DNA of 22,124 nucleotides, from contig CAZYHS010000023.1 in the NCBI GenBank assembly GCA_964647545.1, positions 1-22,124 on the forward strand, in the 5' to 3' direction. Shown in pieces: positions 1 to 6,612 of the stretch; the stretch's first letter is position 1; each line of letters opens with the position of its first letter. The translations under genes and the position numbers were made by a program. The notes under the pieces are model-generated. The model saw only the letters and a program-made list of their open reading frames with translations. It was not told the DNA's origin and did not search any database. The DNA is from CAZYHS01 sp964647545 (GTDB lineage Bacteria; UBA10199; GCA-002796325; 1-14-0-20-49-13).

Positions 1-28
1 TGCGGGGATGACATGCGTGTCGAAAAAA

Positions 29-1474
29 TTAATCTTCTGCTTCGGGATATTCGGGCTCGTTCTGCTTGTTGCGGCGTCCGTTTTCTCCTCCGTCGCCGTT
101 CTGGCCGTCGTCTTTTCCCTGACGACCGCTTTGCGAACTTTCACCCTCTTGGCGCGGGGCCGTGACCTTTTCGCCGCCGGTCGTTGTCGCGGCTCCTGCC
201 GCATGAGCGGTCATGCCGGCTGTGGTCGAACTTTCGGCTCCGGCTTTTGCCGCAGCCTGCGCGGTTGTCATCGGGCTGGGGAACGAACCTGCCGCTTCCG
301 TCTGATGTGCGCCGTCTGCTATCGGGGCTCCGGCGGTGTTGGCCTTGGGTGTTGAAGGAGTTTCGGAATTATTTGAAGTTCCGCCGTGTGTTTTTGCTGT
401 CGGGGCGGGGGCAGAGTGGTTGAACGCAGCGGTTTCGGCCGGCTGTTTTGCGGCGGCTTCTCCCTTGTGGGTCTGTCGCGGCTGTTCGGCGGCTTCCTGT
501 TTTTTAGCGGTTGCGGCGGCAGCTTTCGCCGTTTCACCTTTTGCCGCCTCTTCTTTTTTCAAGTTGGCCTTTTCGTCGGCCTCTCTCTTTTTCGCTTCGA
601 CCTTATTTGATTCGGTTTGTGCCTCTGCAGTTTTTACGCCTGCGGAGTTTTCTCCGCCGGAGTGTTCAGTCGCTCCTGTTGTCTGCTTTGCTCCGGTGTT
701 ATCTTTTTTTGCAGCGCGGGCGGAGTCGGCAGACTGGCTGGGGACACTATTGCGCCCCTTGGCAGTTTCATCTGCCACGCTTGGTTCGGTCGATGCACGT
801 TTTTGTGCGTCGGCGGCGGCTGTTTCTGCACGTTTATCAGGCTGATGGGCCGGTTCTGGAGCTTTAGCCTGCTCGGGTTTTTCTGTTTTTGCCGCCTCGC
901 TACGTGCGGCGCTATTTGCTATGTCGGGGGCCGGTTTTGGCTGAGACGATGCGGCCGCGTTCGTTCCTCTGTTCATTTTGCTCATTTCCGACGGTTTAGG
1001 AGCCGGTCTCTTTTCCTGAGCTGTCGGTTTTGGCTCTTCATCGACCACTACGACTTCCTGCTGAGGAAGGTCGTTTTTCTCGTTTGTTTTTTTATTTTTT
1101 GCGCCGCCGGTTTTGTCGGGCTGGGGGAGAGGCTGCTGCACGCACTTTTTCTCTTCTTCCGGCAGATTCTCTTCCGGCACGCTCATGCCGTCGCCGCCGA
1201 ACGGGCCTTCCTGTTCGACACCTCTGACGTCGCCGTTCTTATTAATGAATATTTTGCTTGTGAAGGTTTCAAGTCCGCCGAAAAAATTGTGCTGATAGCC
1301 TTTGCCGGCTGCGTTTGGCTGGGCTTTTTTCTCTTCGGGGACGGTTTGATAGACATCGCCGGGCTGACTTTGACCGACCTGATCGGCCGGTACCGATTGT
1401 TTGCTTCCGTCGGGGGCTTCGACTTCGGCGCCGACAACTTGGCCGTTCTTATCCAGAAAGACGGTTCTGGCCAT
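29..1474 (-). CDS. Hypothetical Ala/Lys/Glu-rich protein with duplicated N-terminal motif
   Basis: I do not recognise this protein. It has no signal peptide or membrane segment. The N-terminal part carries a motif twice, near residues 3-33 and 73-104. The shared pattern is hydrophobic-F-hydrophobic, then D/N-KNG, V, G, E, P, and finally SVP followed by two acidic/polar residues (FLDKNGQVVG versus FINKNGDVRG). From about residue 110 to the end it is low-complexity, rich in Ala, Lys, Glu, Thr, Pro and Gln, ending in a Gly/Asp/Asn-rich acidic tail; this is probably disordered. An in-frame ATG exists 42 nt upstream (1516) but has no ribosome binding site. The ATG at 1474 has AGGAGAA about 8 nt upstream and begins MARTVFLDK, so I chose it (481 residues). 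The gene is divergent from the lipoprotein at 1756. The ordered repeat may be a small beta module, but no function can be assigned. Confidence 0.75.
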   Translation of the reverse strand: MARTVFLDKNGQVVGAEVEAPDGSKQSVPADQVGQSQPGDVYQTVPEEKKAQPNAAGKGYQHNFFGGLETFTSKIFINKNGDVRGVEQEGPFGGDGMSVPEENLPEEEKKCVQQPLPQPDKTGGAKNKKTNEKNDLPQQEVVVVDEEPKPTAQEKRPAPKPSEMSKMNRGTNAAASSQPKPAPDIANSAARSEAAKTEKPEQAKAPEPAHQPDKRAETAAADAQKRASTEPSVADETAKGRNSVPSQSADSARAAKKDNTGAKQTTGATEHSGGENSAGVKTAEAQTESNKVEAKKREADEKANLKKEEAAKGETAKAAAATAKKQEAAEQPRQTHKGEAAAKQPAETAAFNHSAPAPTAKTHGGTSNNSETPSTPKANTAGAPIADGAHQTEAAGSFPSPMTTAQAAAKAGAESSTTAGMTAHAAGAATTTGGEKVTAPRQEGESSQSGRQGKDDGQNGDGGENGRRNKQNEPEYPEAED

Positions 1475-1582
1475 AGATTCTTCTCCTGCAAGTTGTTTCA
1501 AATTAAAAAAGGACATTGCTTAACTATTATCGGCTGGGGCCAATGCGAAAGTTGCCTGCTGAGGGAAATATTTTTTTGTTTA

Positions 1583-1609
1583 TTTGTATGACTTGAGGGG
1601 ATGTGTCAA
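1583..1609 (-). promoter_or_regulatory. Possible sigma-70 promoter for the Ala/Lys/Glu-rich gene
   Basis: On the minus strand there is a perfect TTGACA (1609-1604) followed after 15 bp by TACAAA (1588-1583, 4 of 6 matches to TATAAT). The spacer is short, so this is a weak call. It would give a leader of about 100 nt. Confidence 0.3.
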
Positions 1610-1695
1610 AAAAGTGTCGTAAAAAGGCGAAAAAGTCATTTTCCTATCGTTTTGGATTATGTTATAAGAATCAAAGTTCTTGAAAATTCGAGATA

Positions 1696-1723
1696 TTTAC
1701 GCCGCATAACAGCGGCATATAAT
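1696..1723 (+). promoter_or_regulatory. Likely sigma-70 promoter of the TSP3 lipoprotein gene
   Basis: TTTACG (4 of 6 matches to -35) is followed after 16 bp by a perfect TATAAT (1718-1723). The predicted start near 1730 leaves a short leader. A strong GGGAGG ribosome site (about 1743-1748) lies 7 nt before the ATG at 1756. Confidence 0.5.
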
Positions 1724-1755
1724 TTGCAGGTAAACGACGTTGGGAGGATTTTTTT

Positions 1756-4128
1756 ATGAAAAGTAAAATATTTTTGGTCTTGGTGGCGGTCCTTAGTTTG
1801 GCATTTTTGGGGGCGTGCAGCGACAGCTCAAAATCTAAAGTTGATCCTAGGAACGAGGTCCCTCCGACCGTAAATCCACCAGTTGTAAATCCACCGCCTG
1901 CTCCCGACACCGACAAAGACGGCGTCCCGGATAAGAACGACAATTGTCCAAAAGTAGCCAACCCCGACCAAAAAGATGAAAAGAACGGCTTTGGAGAGGC
2001 GGGTCCCGATGGAATTGGAGATGCTTGCCAGATAGTCGACCTCGACCGCGATAATGTCGCCGACGAAAAAGATAATTGTCCGAACAATGCAAATACCGAT
2101 CAGAAAGACACCGACAATGATAAGCTCGGCGATGTGTGCGATTTAGATGACGATAACGACGGATACAACGATACTGTCGAAATCGAGGCCGGCACCGACC
2201 CGTTAGATCCGAATAGTAAACCCAGCGATATCGACAAAGACGGCATTCCCGATGCAAAAGACGACGATGCCGATGGTGATGGTTTCAAAGTCGTTGACGG
2301 AGATTGTAACGATTTAGACAAGGCCTTTAATCCAGCAGAGCTCGATCCTATCGACGACAACGGAGTTGACTCAAACTGCGACGGAATAGACGGCATTATT
2401 AATCCCGACCATCCCAAGCTTGGCGGCTATCCCGAAGGTGTGGTTGTATCGCCAACCGGAGTAGATCAGCCAAATTGCGGCGCAAACCTTAAGGCTCCTT
2501 GCAGGACGGCTGCATATGTTTTTAACAATATGAGCAACGCAGACTTCAAATGGGAAAAGATTAAATACATTTTGATGACCAAGGGGGCTTTTTCGGGATC
2601 TCTTGAGGTGCCTAAGTCGGTAAGTGTTTACGGAGGTTTTTGTGATGTCACTATTGAAGATGTTCTTTCAAGCGAAGCCAGTCAGGCGACTACCGCGTTC
2701 GTGAGAAAGAGAGATTTGTTAAATTGTACAACCACTATTAATAATTATGTAAAGTTATTTGGCAATGATAGCGATACAACGGTGGATGGGTTGAATATTT
2801 TTTACAATGGCAACCTTGGCAACCCCGCACTTTCAATAATCGACGCAACTAATCCAATTATCAGCAGAAATAAAATTGAAAGTATGAGTGCTGCTGTGGT
2901 TATTATAGATTCGTCCGTTACTTTGACAAAAAACAGAATTTCAGCGGCCAGTGACACGACAGGATATGCCGTTCACATTACACAAGGAAAAGATATTTCG
3001 ATATTAGACAACTTGATGATATTTGCTGCAGGTAAGACCGCTGCAACAGGCATCTACGCAGTAAATTCTAGCAATGTGATTGTTAAAGGGAATAGACAAA
3101 TATCTTCCGAAGTGCGCTTAGCTTCGGGTTCGGGGCAAGCCATTAATATGGATGTTGTTGAAAATGTGACCATTGACGATAATAGCGTCCTGTCGAGCGG
3201 TGTTCAGGAGGCTAGTCTGGCTTCAGGTATCACTTTAAAGCAGGTTAAGGATGCGAAGATAGCCGACTGTTCGGTGTCTATTAGGGCCCAAAAAACTCAA
3301 GTCCCCACAAACATTGAGTTGGTAGGAGTTAACGTCGATGACGTTGGTAAGCTGGTAGTGAGTGACGGTTTTGTTTTTATTGGCCCCACACCTGAGGCTG
3401 CCGGAGCATCGAAAACAGTTCATGGAATTAAAATTATAAATTCCACCGGAACAAATAAGCCCAATGTTAACTATTTCGAAATTACCAACGAAGAGGTTGG
3501 CATTATGGGCAAAGATGCTTACGGNNNNNNNNNNNNNNNNNNNNNNNNNNNNNNNNNNNNNNNNNNNNNNNNNNNNNNNNNNNNNNNNNNNNNNNNNNNN
3601 NNNNNNNNNNNNNNNNNNNNNNNNGGTAACGTCATCTCAGCAACTTCTCCCGACATAAATTCTAATCCGGCAAACTGCAGGACCTATGGAATTTATGCGA
3701 AGGATGGCAAAGGGGCGGGGTCCTACATGCTGAACAACTATTTTGTCAGCAAGCAGATTGCAGAAAAACCAGATTTGTACGGCATATGCTTTATCTATAA
3801 GTCGGTAAATGAGCCTGTCGAGCTGACGGAAGTAGGTTCGATAAACCAAATGACAGCTCAATGTCCGGTTGAGGGCATTGACTGCTACGACAAGAACGTT
3901 GAACTCGGTAAGCTCTGGTACGGTAACGAAGGTTTTATCACTAACGCAGACATGTTCAAGAAAGCAGACGCAAAGATCATAACCGGTATCTATGGCGGCT
4001 TGCCGTTGACAATGAAAGATGTGCGAGGGGCCGATAGGAGCACAGATGTTACCGATATCGGTGCAATTCAGTTTTCATCTATGGATGAAATCGTGAAATA
4101 TAGTGATTTTTACAATTTAGAACAATGA
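1756..4128 (+). CDS. Lipoprotein with thrombospondin type-3 repeats, MopE-like motif and beta-helix (interrupted by assembly gap)
   Basis: This is a predicted exported lipoprotein. A signal peptide ends in the lipobox LGAC with the lipidated Cys at residue 21. Pro-rich spacing is followed (about residues 50-165) by Asp-rich calcium-binding thrombospondin type-3 repeats such as DTDKDGVPD and DIDKDGIPD. Next is a MopE-like metal-binding motif (DGDCND...NGVDSNCDGIDG, about 177-213). The remaining ~570 residues begin with VVVSPTGVDQPNCG and continue with short Asn/Ile/Val-rich turns (for example NPIISRNKIE, NVIVKGNRQI) typical of right-handed parallel beta-helices. This arrangement is common in myxobacterial and deltaproteobacterial surface proteins; the ligand is unknown. 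A 100-N gap (3525-3624) interrupts the helix, so true length is uncertain, although both sides are in the same frame. The stop codon overlaps the uvrC start by 4 bp. Confidence 0.85.
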   Translation: MKSKIFLVLVAVLSLAFLGACSDSSKSKVDPRNEVPPTVNPPVVNPPPAPDTDKDGVPDKNDNCPKVANPDQKDEKNGFGEAGPDGIGDACQIVDLDRDNVADEKDNCPNNANTDQKDTDNDKLGDVCDLDDDNDGYNDTVEIEAGTDPLDPNSKPSDIDKDGIPDAKDDDADGDGFKVVDGDCNDLDKAFNPAELDPIDDNGVDSNCDGIDGIINPDHPKLGGYPEGVVVSPTGVDQPNCGANLKAPCRTAAYVFNNMSNADFKWEKIKYILMTKGAFSGSLEVPKSVSVYGGFCDVTIEDVLSSEASQATTAFVRKRDLLNCTTTINNYVKLFGNDSDTTVDGLNIFYNGNLGNPALSIIDATNPIISRNKIESMSAAVVIIDSSVTLTKNRISAASDTTGYAVHITQGKDISILDNLMIFAAGKTAATGIYAVNSSNVIVKGNRQISSEVRLASGSGQAINMDVVENVTIDDNSVLSSGVQEASLASGITLKQVKDAKIADCSVSIRAQKTQVPTNIELVGVNVDDVGKLVVSDGFVFIGPTPEAAGASKTVHGIKIINSTGTNKPNVNYFEITNEEVGIMGKDAYXXXXXXXXXXXXXXXXXXXXXXXXXXXXXXXXXXGNVISATSPDINSNPANCRTYGIYAKDGKGAGSYMLNNYFVSKQIAEKPDLYGICFIYKSVNEPVELTEVGSINQMTAQCPVEGIDCYDKNVELGKLWYGNEGFITNADMFKKADAKIITGIYGGLPLTMKDVRGADRSTDVTDIGAIQFSSMDEIVKYSDFYNLEQ
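3525..3624. other. Assembly gap of exactly 100 N
   Basis: A run of 100 N lies inside the beta-helix lipoprotein gene. The reading frame matches on both sides if the length is taken literally, but 100 is a conventional placeholder size. Confidence 0.98.
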
Positions 4129-5453
4129 TGTCATTTTCAGTAAGTGACGTAAAAGATTTTCCAACCTCGCCGGGCGTTTATGTGATGAAAAACTCGCTCG
4201 GCGAGGTTCTTTATGTCGGCAAGGCGAAGAACCTCAAAAAACGCGTGCTCAGCTACTTTGGCCGCGAGGAGCGCGAACGCTATCAGATAAAATTTCTGAT
4301 GGAACGCGTCGCGCGAATTGAGTTCATCGAAACCGACACCGAAAAAGAGGCGATCCTTCTAGAGTTCAAATTAATCCATCGCCACCGCCCGAAATACAAC
4401 ATCGACCTAAAAGACAATAAAAGTTTCGTTCGCGTTAAACTTACGAGCCACGCATTTCCGGCCATTTTTGTAACTCGCCATGTGCGCAAGGACGACGCGA
4501 CCTATTTCGGTCCTTTCATTTCGGCGACCGCGTGCCGCGAGATGGTGAATCAGGCTGTGAAGTTTTTTAAACTTCGCACGTGCGGCGACAGAGAGTTTGC
4601 AAACCGCGTGAGACCATGCATTCAGTTTGACATCGGTCGATGCAGCGCTCCGTGCGCAAGTCTTGTGTCGCGCGAGGCTTATGCCGAGCAGGTCAGGCAG
4701 GCAGAACTTTTTTTAAGCGGTAAAAGGCGCGACCTTTTCGGCGCTTTGAAAGAGCGGATGCGATCGGCAAGCGAGGCGATGCGTTACGAAGAGGCGGCTT
4801 CGCTTCGTGATATGATCTCTGAGATTCGTGAGCTGTTGGAAAAGCAGAAGATCGCAAAAGCCGACGAGGCAGATTTTGAAACGTCTCCAAAAATAAGCGA
4901 CGACGAAGCGGCTTTCAATGCGGTGATCGGAAGCGAACTGAAAAAGCGTTTGAAGCTCAAAGAAGTTCCTCATTTTATCGAGTGCGTTGACATTTCAAAT
5001 ATTTCGGGGAGCGCGGCGTGCGGCGCAATTATCTCTTTTGCCGACGGGCGCCCCATGAAGAGGGGCTACCGGCTTTTTAATATCACGCGAGACGAAAAGC
5101 CGAACGACTATGCCATGATGTTTGAAGTGCTCGAGCGCCGGTTCAAGCATGCAGAGTGGGGCGTGCCAGACCTTCTGCTTGTCGATGGCGGAAGGGGACA
5201 GCTTTCGGTAGCGTCAAAAGTTTTGAACGACCTCGGCGTGTTAAATGTCGCGGTCGTCGCAATTGCAAAGATCAGTGGTTCGCACAAAAAGTCGAGCGAC
5301 GATGCGCAAATCTTTTTGCCGAACCGCATGAATCCGGTGAAGTTCAAAAAAGGGGAGCCGCCTCTTTTGTATTTGATCCGAATTCGAGACGAAGCTCACA
5401 GATTCGTGATTTCTCATCACAGAAAACGCCGCCATCAGACGCTAGTTGTTTGA
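4125..5453 (+). CDS. uvrC: UvrC-type excinuclease subunit, short form without HhH domain
   Basis: UvrC makes the two incisions in UvrABC nucleotide excision repair. Visible here are an N-terminal GIY-YIG nuclease (residues about 15-92: PGVYVM, LYVGKAKNLKKRV, with Glu80 in LLEFKLI) and four cysteines at 153, 165, 173 and 177. Their spacing, C-x11-C-x7-C-x3-C, is that of the iron-sulfur site known in E. coli UvrC. A UVR helical motif follows (about 203-238), then the RNase H-like nuclease core with Asp289 (CVDISN), Asp354 (LLVDGGRGQL) and His425 (RDEAHRF). At 442 residues it is much shorter than the usual ~600. About 100 residues between the UVR motif and the RNase H core are missing, and the tandem helix-hairpin-helix tail is absent. 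No HhH coding sequence is seen in any frame downstream. It overlaps the preceding lipoprotein gene by ATGA and has no clear ribosome site, suggesting translational coupling. Confidence 0.88.
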   Translation: MMSFSVSDVKDFPTSPGVYVMKNSLGEVLYVGKAKNLKKRVLSYFGREERERYQIKFLMERVARIEFIETDTEKEAILLEFKLIHRHRPKYNIDLKDNKSFVRVKLTSHAFPAIFVTRHVRKDDATYFGPFISATACREMVNQAVKFFKLRTCGDREFANRVRPCIQFDIGRCSAPCASLVSREAYAEQVRQAELFLSGKRRDLFGALKERMRSASEAMRYEEAASLRDMISEIRELLEKQKIAKADEADFETSPKISDDEAAFNAVIGSELKKRLKLKEVPHFIECVDISNISGSAACGAIISFADGRPMKRGYRLFNITRDEKPNDYAMMFEVLERRFKHAEWGVPDLLLVDGGRGQLSVASKVLNDLGVLNVAVVAIAKISGSHKKSSDDAQIFLPNRMNPVKFKKGEPPLLYLIRIRDEAHRFVISHHRKRRHQTLVV

Positions 5454-5463
5454 ATTAAACGAT

Positions 5464-5664
5464 TGTCATCCCCGAGCTTTGTAATTCCTCACATCCCACG
5501 AACGTCATCCCCGCGGTATTAAGCGGGGACCTCGTTGTCGTCCCGTGCGTCATTGCGAACGAAGTGACGCAATCCCACGCACCAAGTCCGTCATTCCCGA
5601 GGTTTTAATCGGGAATCTCCCTTCCGCCCCACTCATGTCATTCCAGCGCATGCTGGAATCTCCC
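5464..5664. repeat. Cluster of REP-like palindromic repeats (4 hairpins plus one decayed copy)
   Basis: Four palindromic units follow uvrC. Unit 1 (5503-5533) pairs CCCCGC with GCGGGG. Unit 2 (5547-5575) pairs ATTGCG with CGCAAT. Unit 3 (5589-5620) pairs ATTCCCGA with TCGGGAAT. Unit 4 (5637-5664) pairs ATTCCAGC with GCTGGAAT. Each begins TCAT and most end in ATC or ATCTCCC. The linkers repeatedly contain CCCACG. A decayed copy begins at 5464 (GTCATCCCCGAG). They resemble the GTCATTCCCGC / GTCATTGCGA dispersed palindromes of many proteobacteria. They lie just downstream of uvrC and may act as transcript 3' ends. Confidence 0.75.
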
Positions 5665-5675
5665 ACGCATCCCAC

Positions 5676-5914
5676 GCCGCTTTAGGGCTTTATTGCGGTT
5701 TGTCAAAGCTCGCTAAGTGACTTACGCGTAAGCCAAGCCAAGAACCGCTATTGCAATAACGAGAGCGTTTGTCCTGCCCATCCTCATTGTACCGCTTGAG
5801 CCTTAACGTGAAATCATGACGGTCGGGTAGAAAACGGCGCGGTTCTAAGGCATTGGCTTTGAAAATTTGTGACGTTCGCTTTGAACTGCAGCCGCAATAA
5901 ATCCCTAAAGCGGC
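5676..5914. repeat. Imperfect long inverted repeat element (239 bp)
   Basis: The outer arms, 5676-5698 and 5892-5914, are inverted copies matching at 22 of 23 positions (GCCGCTTTAGGG, then TTTATTGCGG). Moving inward, a second paired block (5730-5748 with 5839-5859) shares AAGCCAA, GCC and AGAACCGC, separated by an unpaired stretch. The result would be a long interrupted hairpin with a ~90-nt apical region. No target-site duplication is visible. It could be a MITE-like element or encode a structured RNA. The minus strand inside holds a 21-codon hydrophobic frame (5787-5722) without a convincing ribosome site. Between this element and 6036 I see no feature. Confidence 0.6.
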
Positions 5915-6035
5915 TTTGAAGTTAAATGTCCGACAAGATTTTCCATTCTCAAATTTGTGTCGGCTTTCTTGACACCACGGCCGGAATTTTATCAATTTCA
6001 GGTCGCCACCAATTATCCGACTGGCTTTATCTTCC

Positions 6036-6061
6036 CTCTGTAACTAACTGATATTACAGAG
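6036..6061. promoter_or_regulatory. Palindrome, candidate enhancer-binding-protein site
   Basis: CTCTGTAA and TTACAGAG form a perfect 8-bp inverted repeat separated by 10 bp. Its centre lies about 80 bp upstream of the start site predicted from the adjacent -24/-12 promoter, a usual distance for sigma-54 activator sites. That it is an activator site is inference. Confidence 0.5.
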
Positions 6062-6101
6062 AAATAACCTTCTTTTGCGCCTGTTTTTCCACTCCGAAAA
6101 G

Positions 6102-6118
6102 TTGGCACGCCCCTTGCT
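6102..6118 (+). promoter_or_regulatory. Sigma-54 (-24/-12) promoter
   Basis: TTGGCAC, five bases, then TTGCT matches the RpoN consensus. The invariant GG (6104-6105) and GC (6116-6117) are 10 bp apart, as required. Transcription should start near 6128-6129, about 25 nt before the small gene. Confidence 0.85.
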
Positions 6119-6153
6119 TTACTAATGGGCGAGGCGAACGCGAGGAGAAGAAA

Positions 6154-6414
6154 ATGTCAAACACCGAACTTCAAATGACAGAGCTAGTGGTTGAAAATAC
6201 AACGGAGCAGGGGCTTGGGACACTGGATGCAAAGAACCCGACGGTTCTTTCATGCGGTGGAATTTTTATCCCAAGGCCCCGTCCGATGGGTCCCAACGAT
6301 TCGATTTATAATATTTTGAACTGTGCGAACGATCGCGAGCCGACAAAAGTTGTGAGCGGTGCGTTCCCGAGAAATGTCTTGATGGAAGTTTTGCACAAGG
6401 AATCGATGAATTGA
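6154..6414 (+). CDS. Small orphan protein under a sigma-54 promoter
   Basis: This is an 86-residue protein I do not recognise. It has no signal peptide or membrane helix. Notable features are an acidic/polar N-terminus (residues 1-29), two cysteines (34 and 57), a Pro/Arg turn IPRPRPMGP (39-47) and a C-terminal segment FPRNVLMEVL. The start is supported by a GAGGAGA ribosome site about 8 nt upstream. The gene stands alone: a -24/-12 promoter lies directly upstream and a hairpin terminator about 60 bp downstream, making a complete monocistronic unit. Sigma-54 control implies activation by a dedicated enhancer-binding protein in response to a signal (nitrogen, stress, motility or phage are family-level possibilities). 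No partner gene is adjacent. Confidence 0.75.
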   Translation: MSNTELQMTELVVENTTEQGLGTLDAKNPTVLSCGGIFIPRPRPMGPNDSIYNILNCANDREPTKVVSGAFPRNVLMEVLHKESMN

Positions 6415-6473
6415 CAACTTAAGGGATTGAAGCGAGCGCCAACTAGCTTCAATATTCCTCTCTCGAACATCAG

Positions 6474-6515
6474 GCCCTTGAGACCGAAAGATCTTGAGGG
6501 CTTTGGTGTTTTTAA
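6474..6515 (+). terminator. Rho-independent-type terminator of the small sigma-54 gene
   Basis: A 10-bp stem (GCCCTTGAGA with TCTTGAGGGC, including two G-U pairs) and an 8-nt loop are followed by TTTGGTGTTTTT. It is oriented correctly to end the transcript of the 86-residue gene. Confidence 0.65.
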
Positions 6516-6535
6516 AAAGGTTATTTCCATTTTGC

Positions 6536-6612
6536 CGGTTAGGTCAGTTAGTTCCGTTAACGGACTAAACGGAAATAACGGGCATAACCGAACTAACGGT
6601 ATGACCGAATTA
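6536..6612. repeat. Degenerate 9-bp tandem array with central palindrome
   Basis: Read on the minus strand from the mtnA stop codon, the sequence is a run of units of 8-9 bp such as CGGTTAATT, CGGTCATAC, CGTTAGTT, CGGTTATGC, CCGTTATTT and CCGTTTAGT. It ends in the palindrome CCGTTAACGG flanked by TTAGT/ACTAA. It fills the convergent space between mtnA and the small sigma-54 gene. A comparable array occurs at 17572-17618. Confidence 0.55.

Noticed and set aside
617..1591. 324-codon plus-strand open frame opposite the Ala/Lys/Glu-rich gene
   Set aside because: It is rich in Cys, Phe, Arg and Gly with no domain or ribosome site, the expected antisense shadow of a biased-composition gene that itself has a good ribosome site and an internal repeat. 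The other plus-strand frames over 8-867 are shadows for the same reason.
5464..5664. CRISPR array
   Set aside because: The repeated units are palindromes of differing sequence and spacing, not identical repeats with uniform spacers, and there are no cas genes.
5722..5787. 21-codon hydrophobic minus-strand frame (begins MRMGRTNALV) in the inverted repeat
   Set aside because: It resembles a small membrane peptide, but there is no properly spaced ribosome site and no independent evidence, so it is kept only as a remark.
5690..5995. 101-codon minus-strand frame across the inverted-repeat element
   Set aside because: It reads through the repeat arms, its composition is not protein-like, and no ribosome site is seen. 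Similar frames in dispersed repeats are usually spurious annotations.
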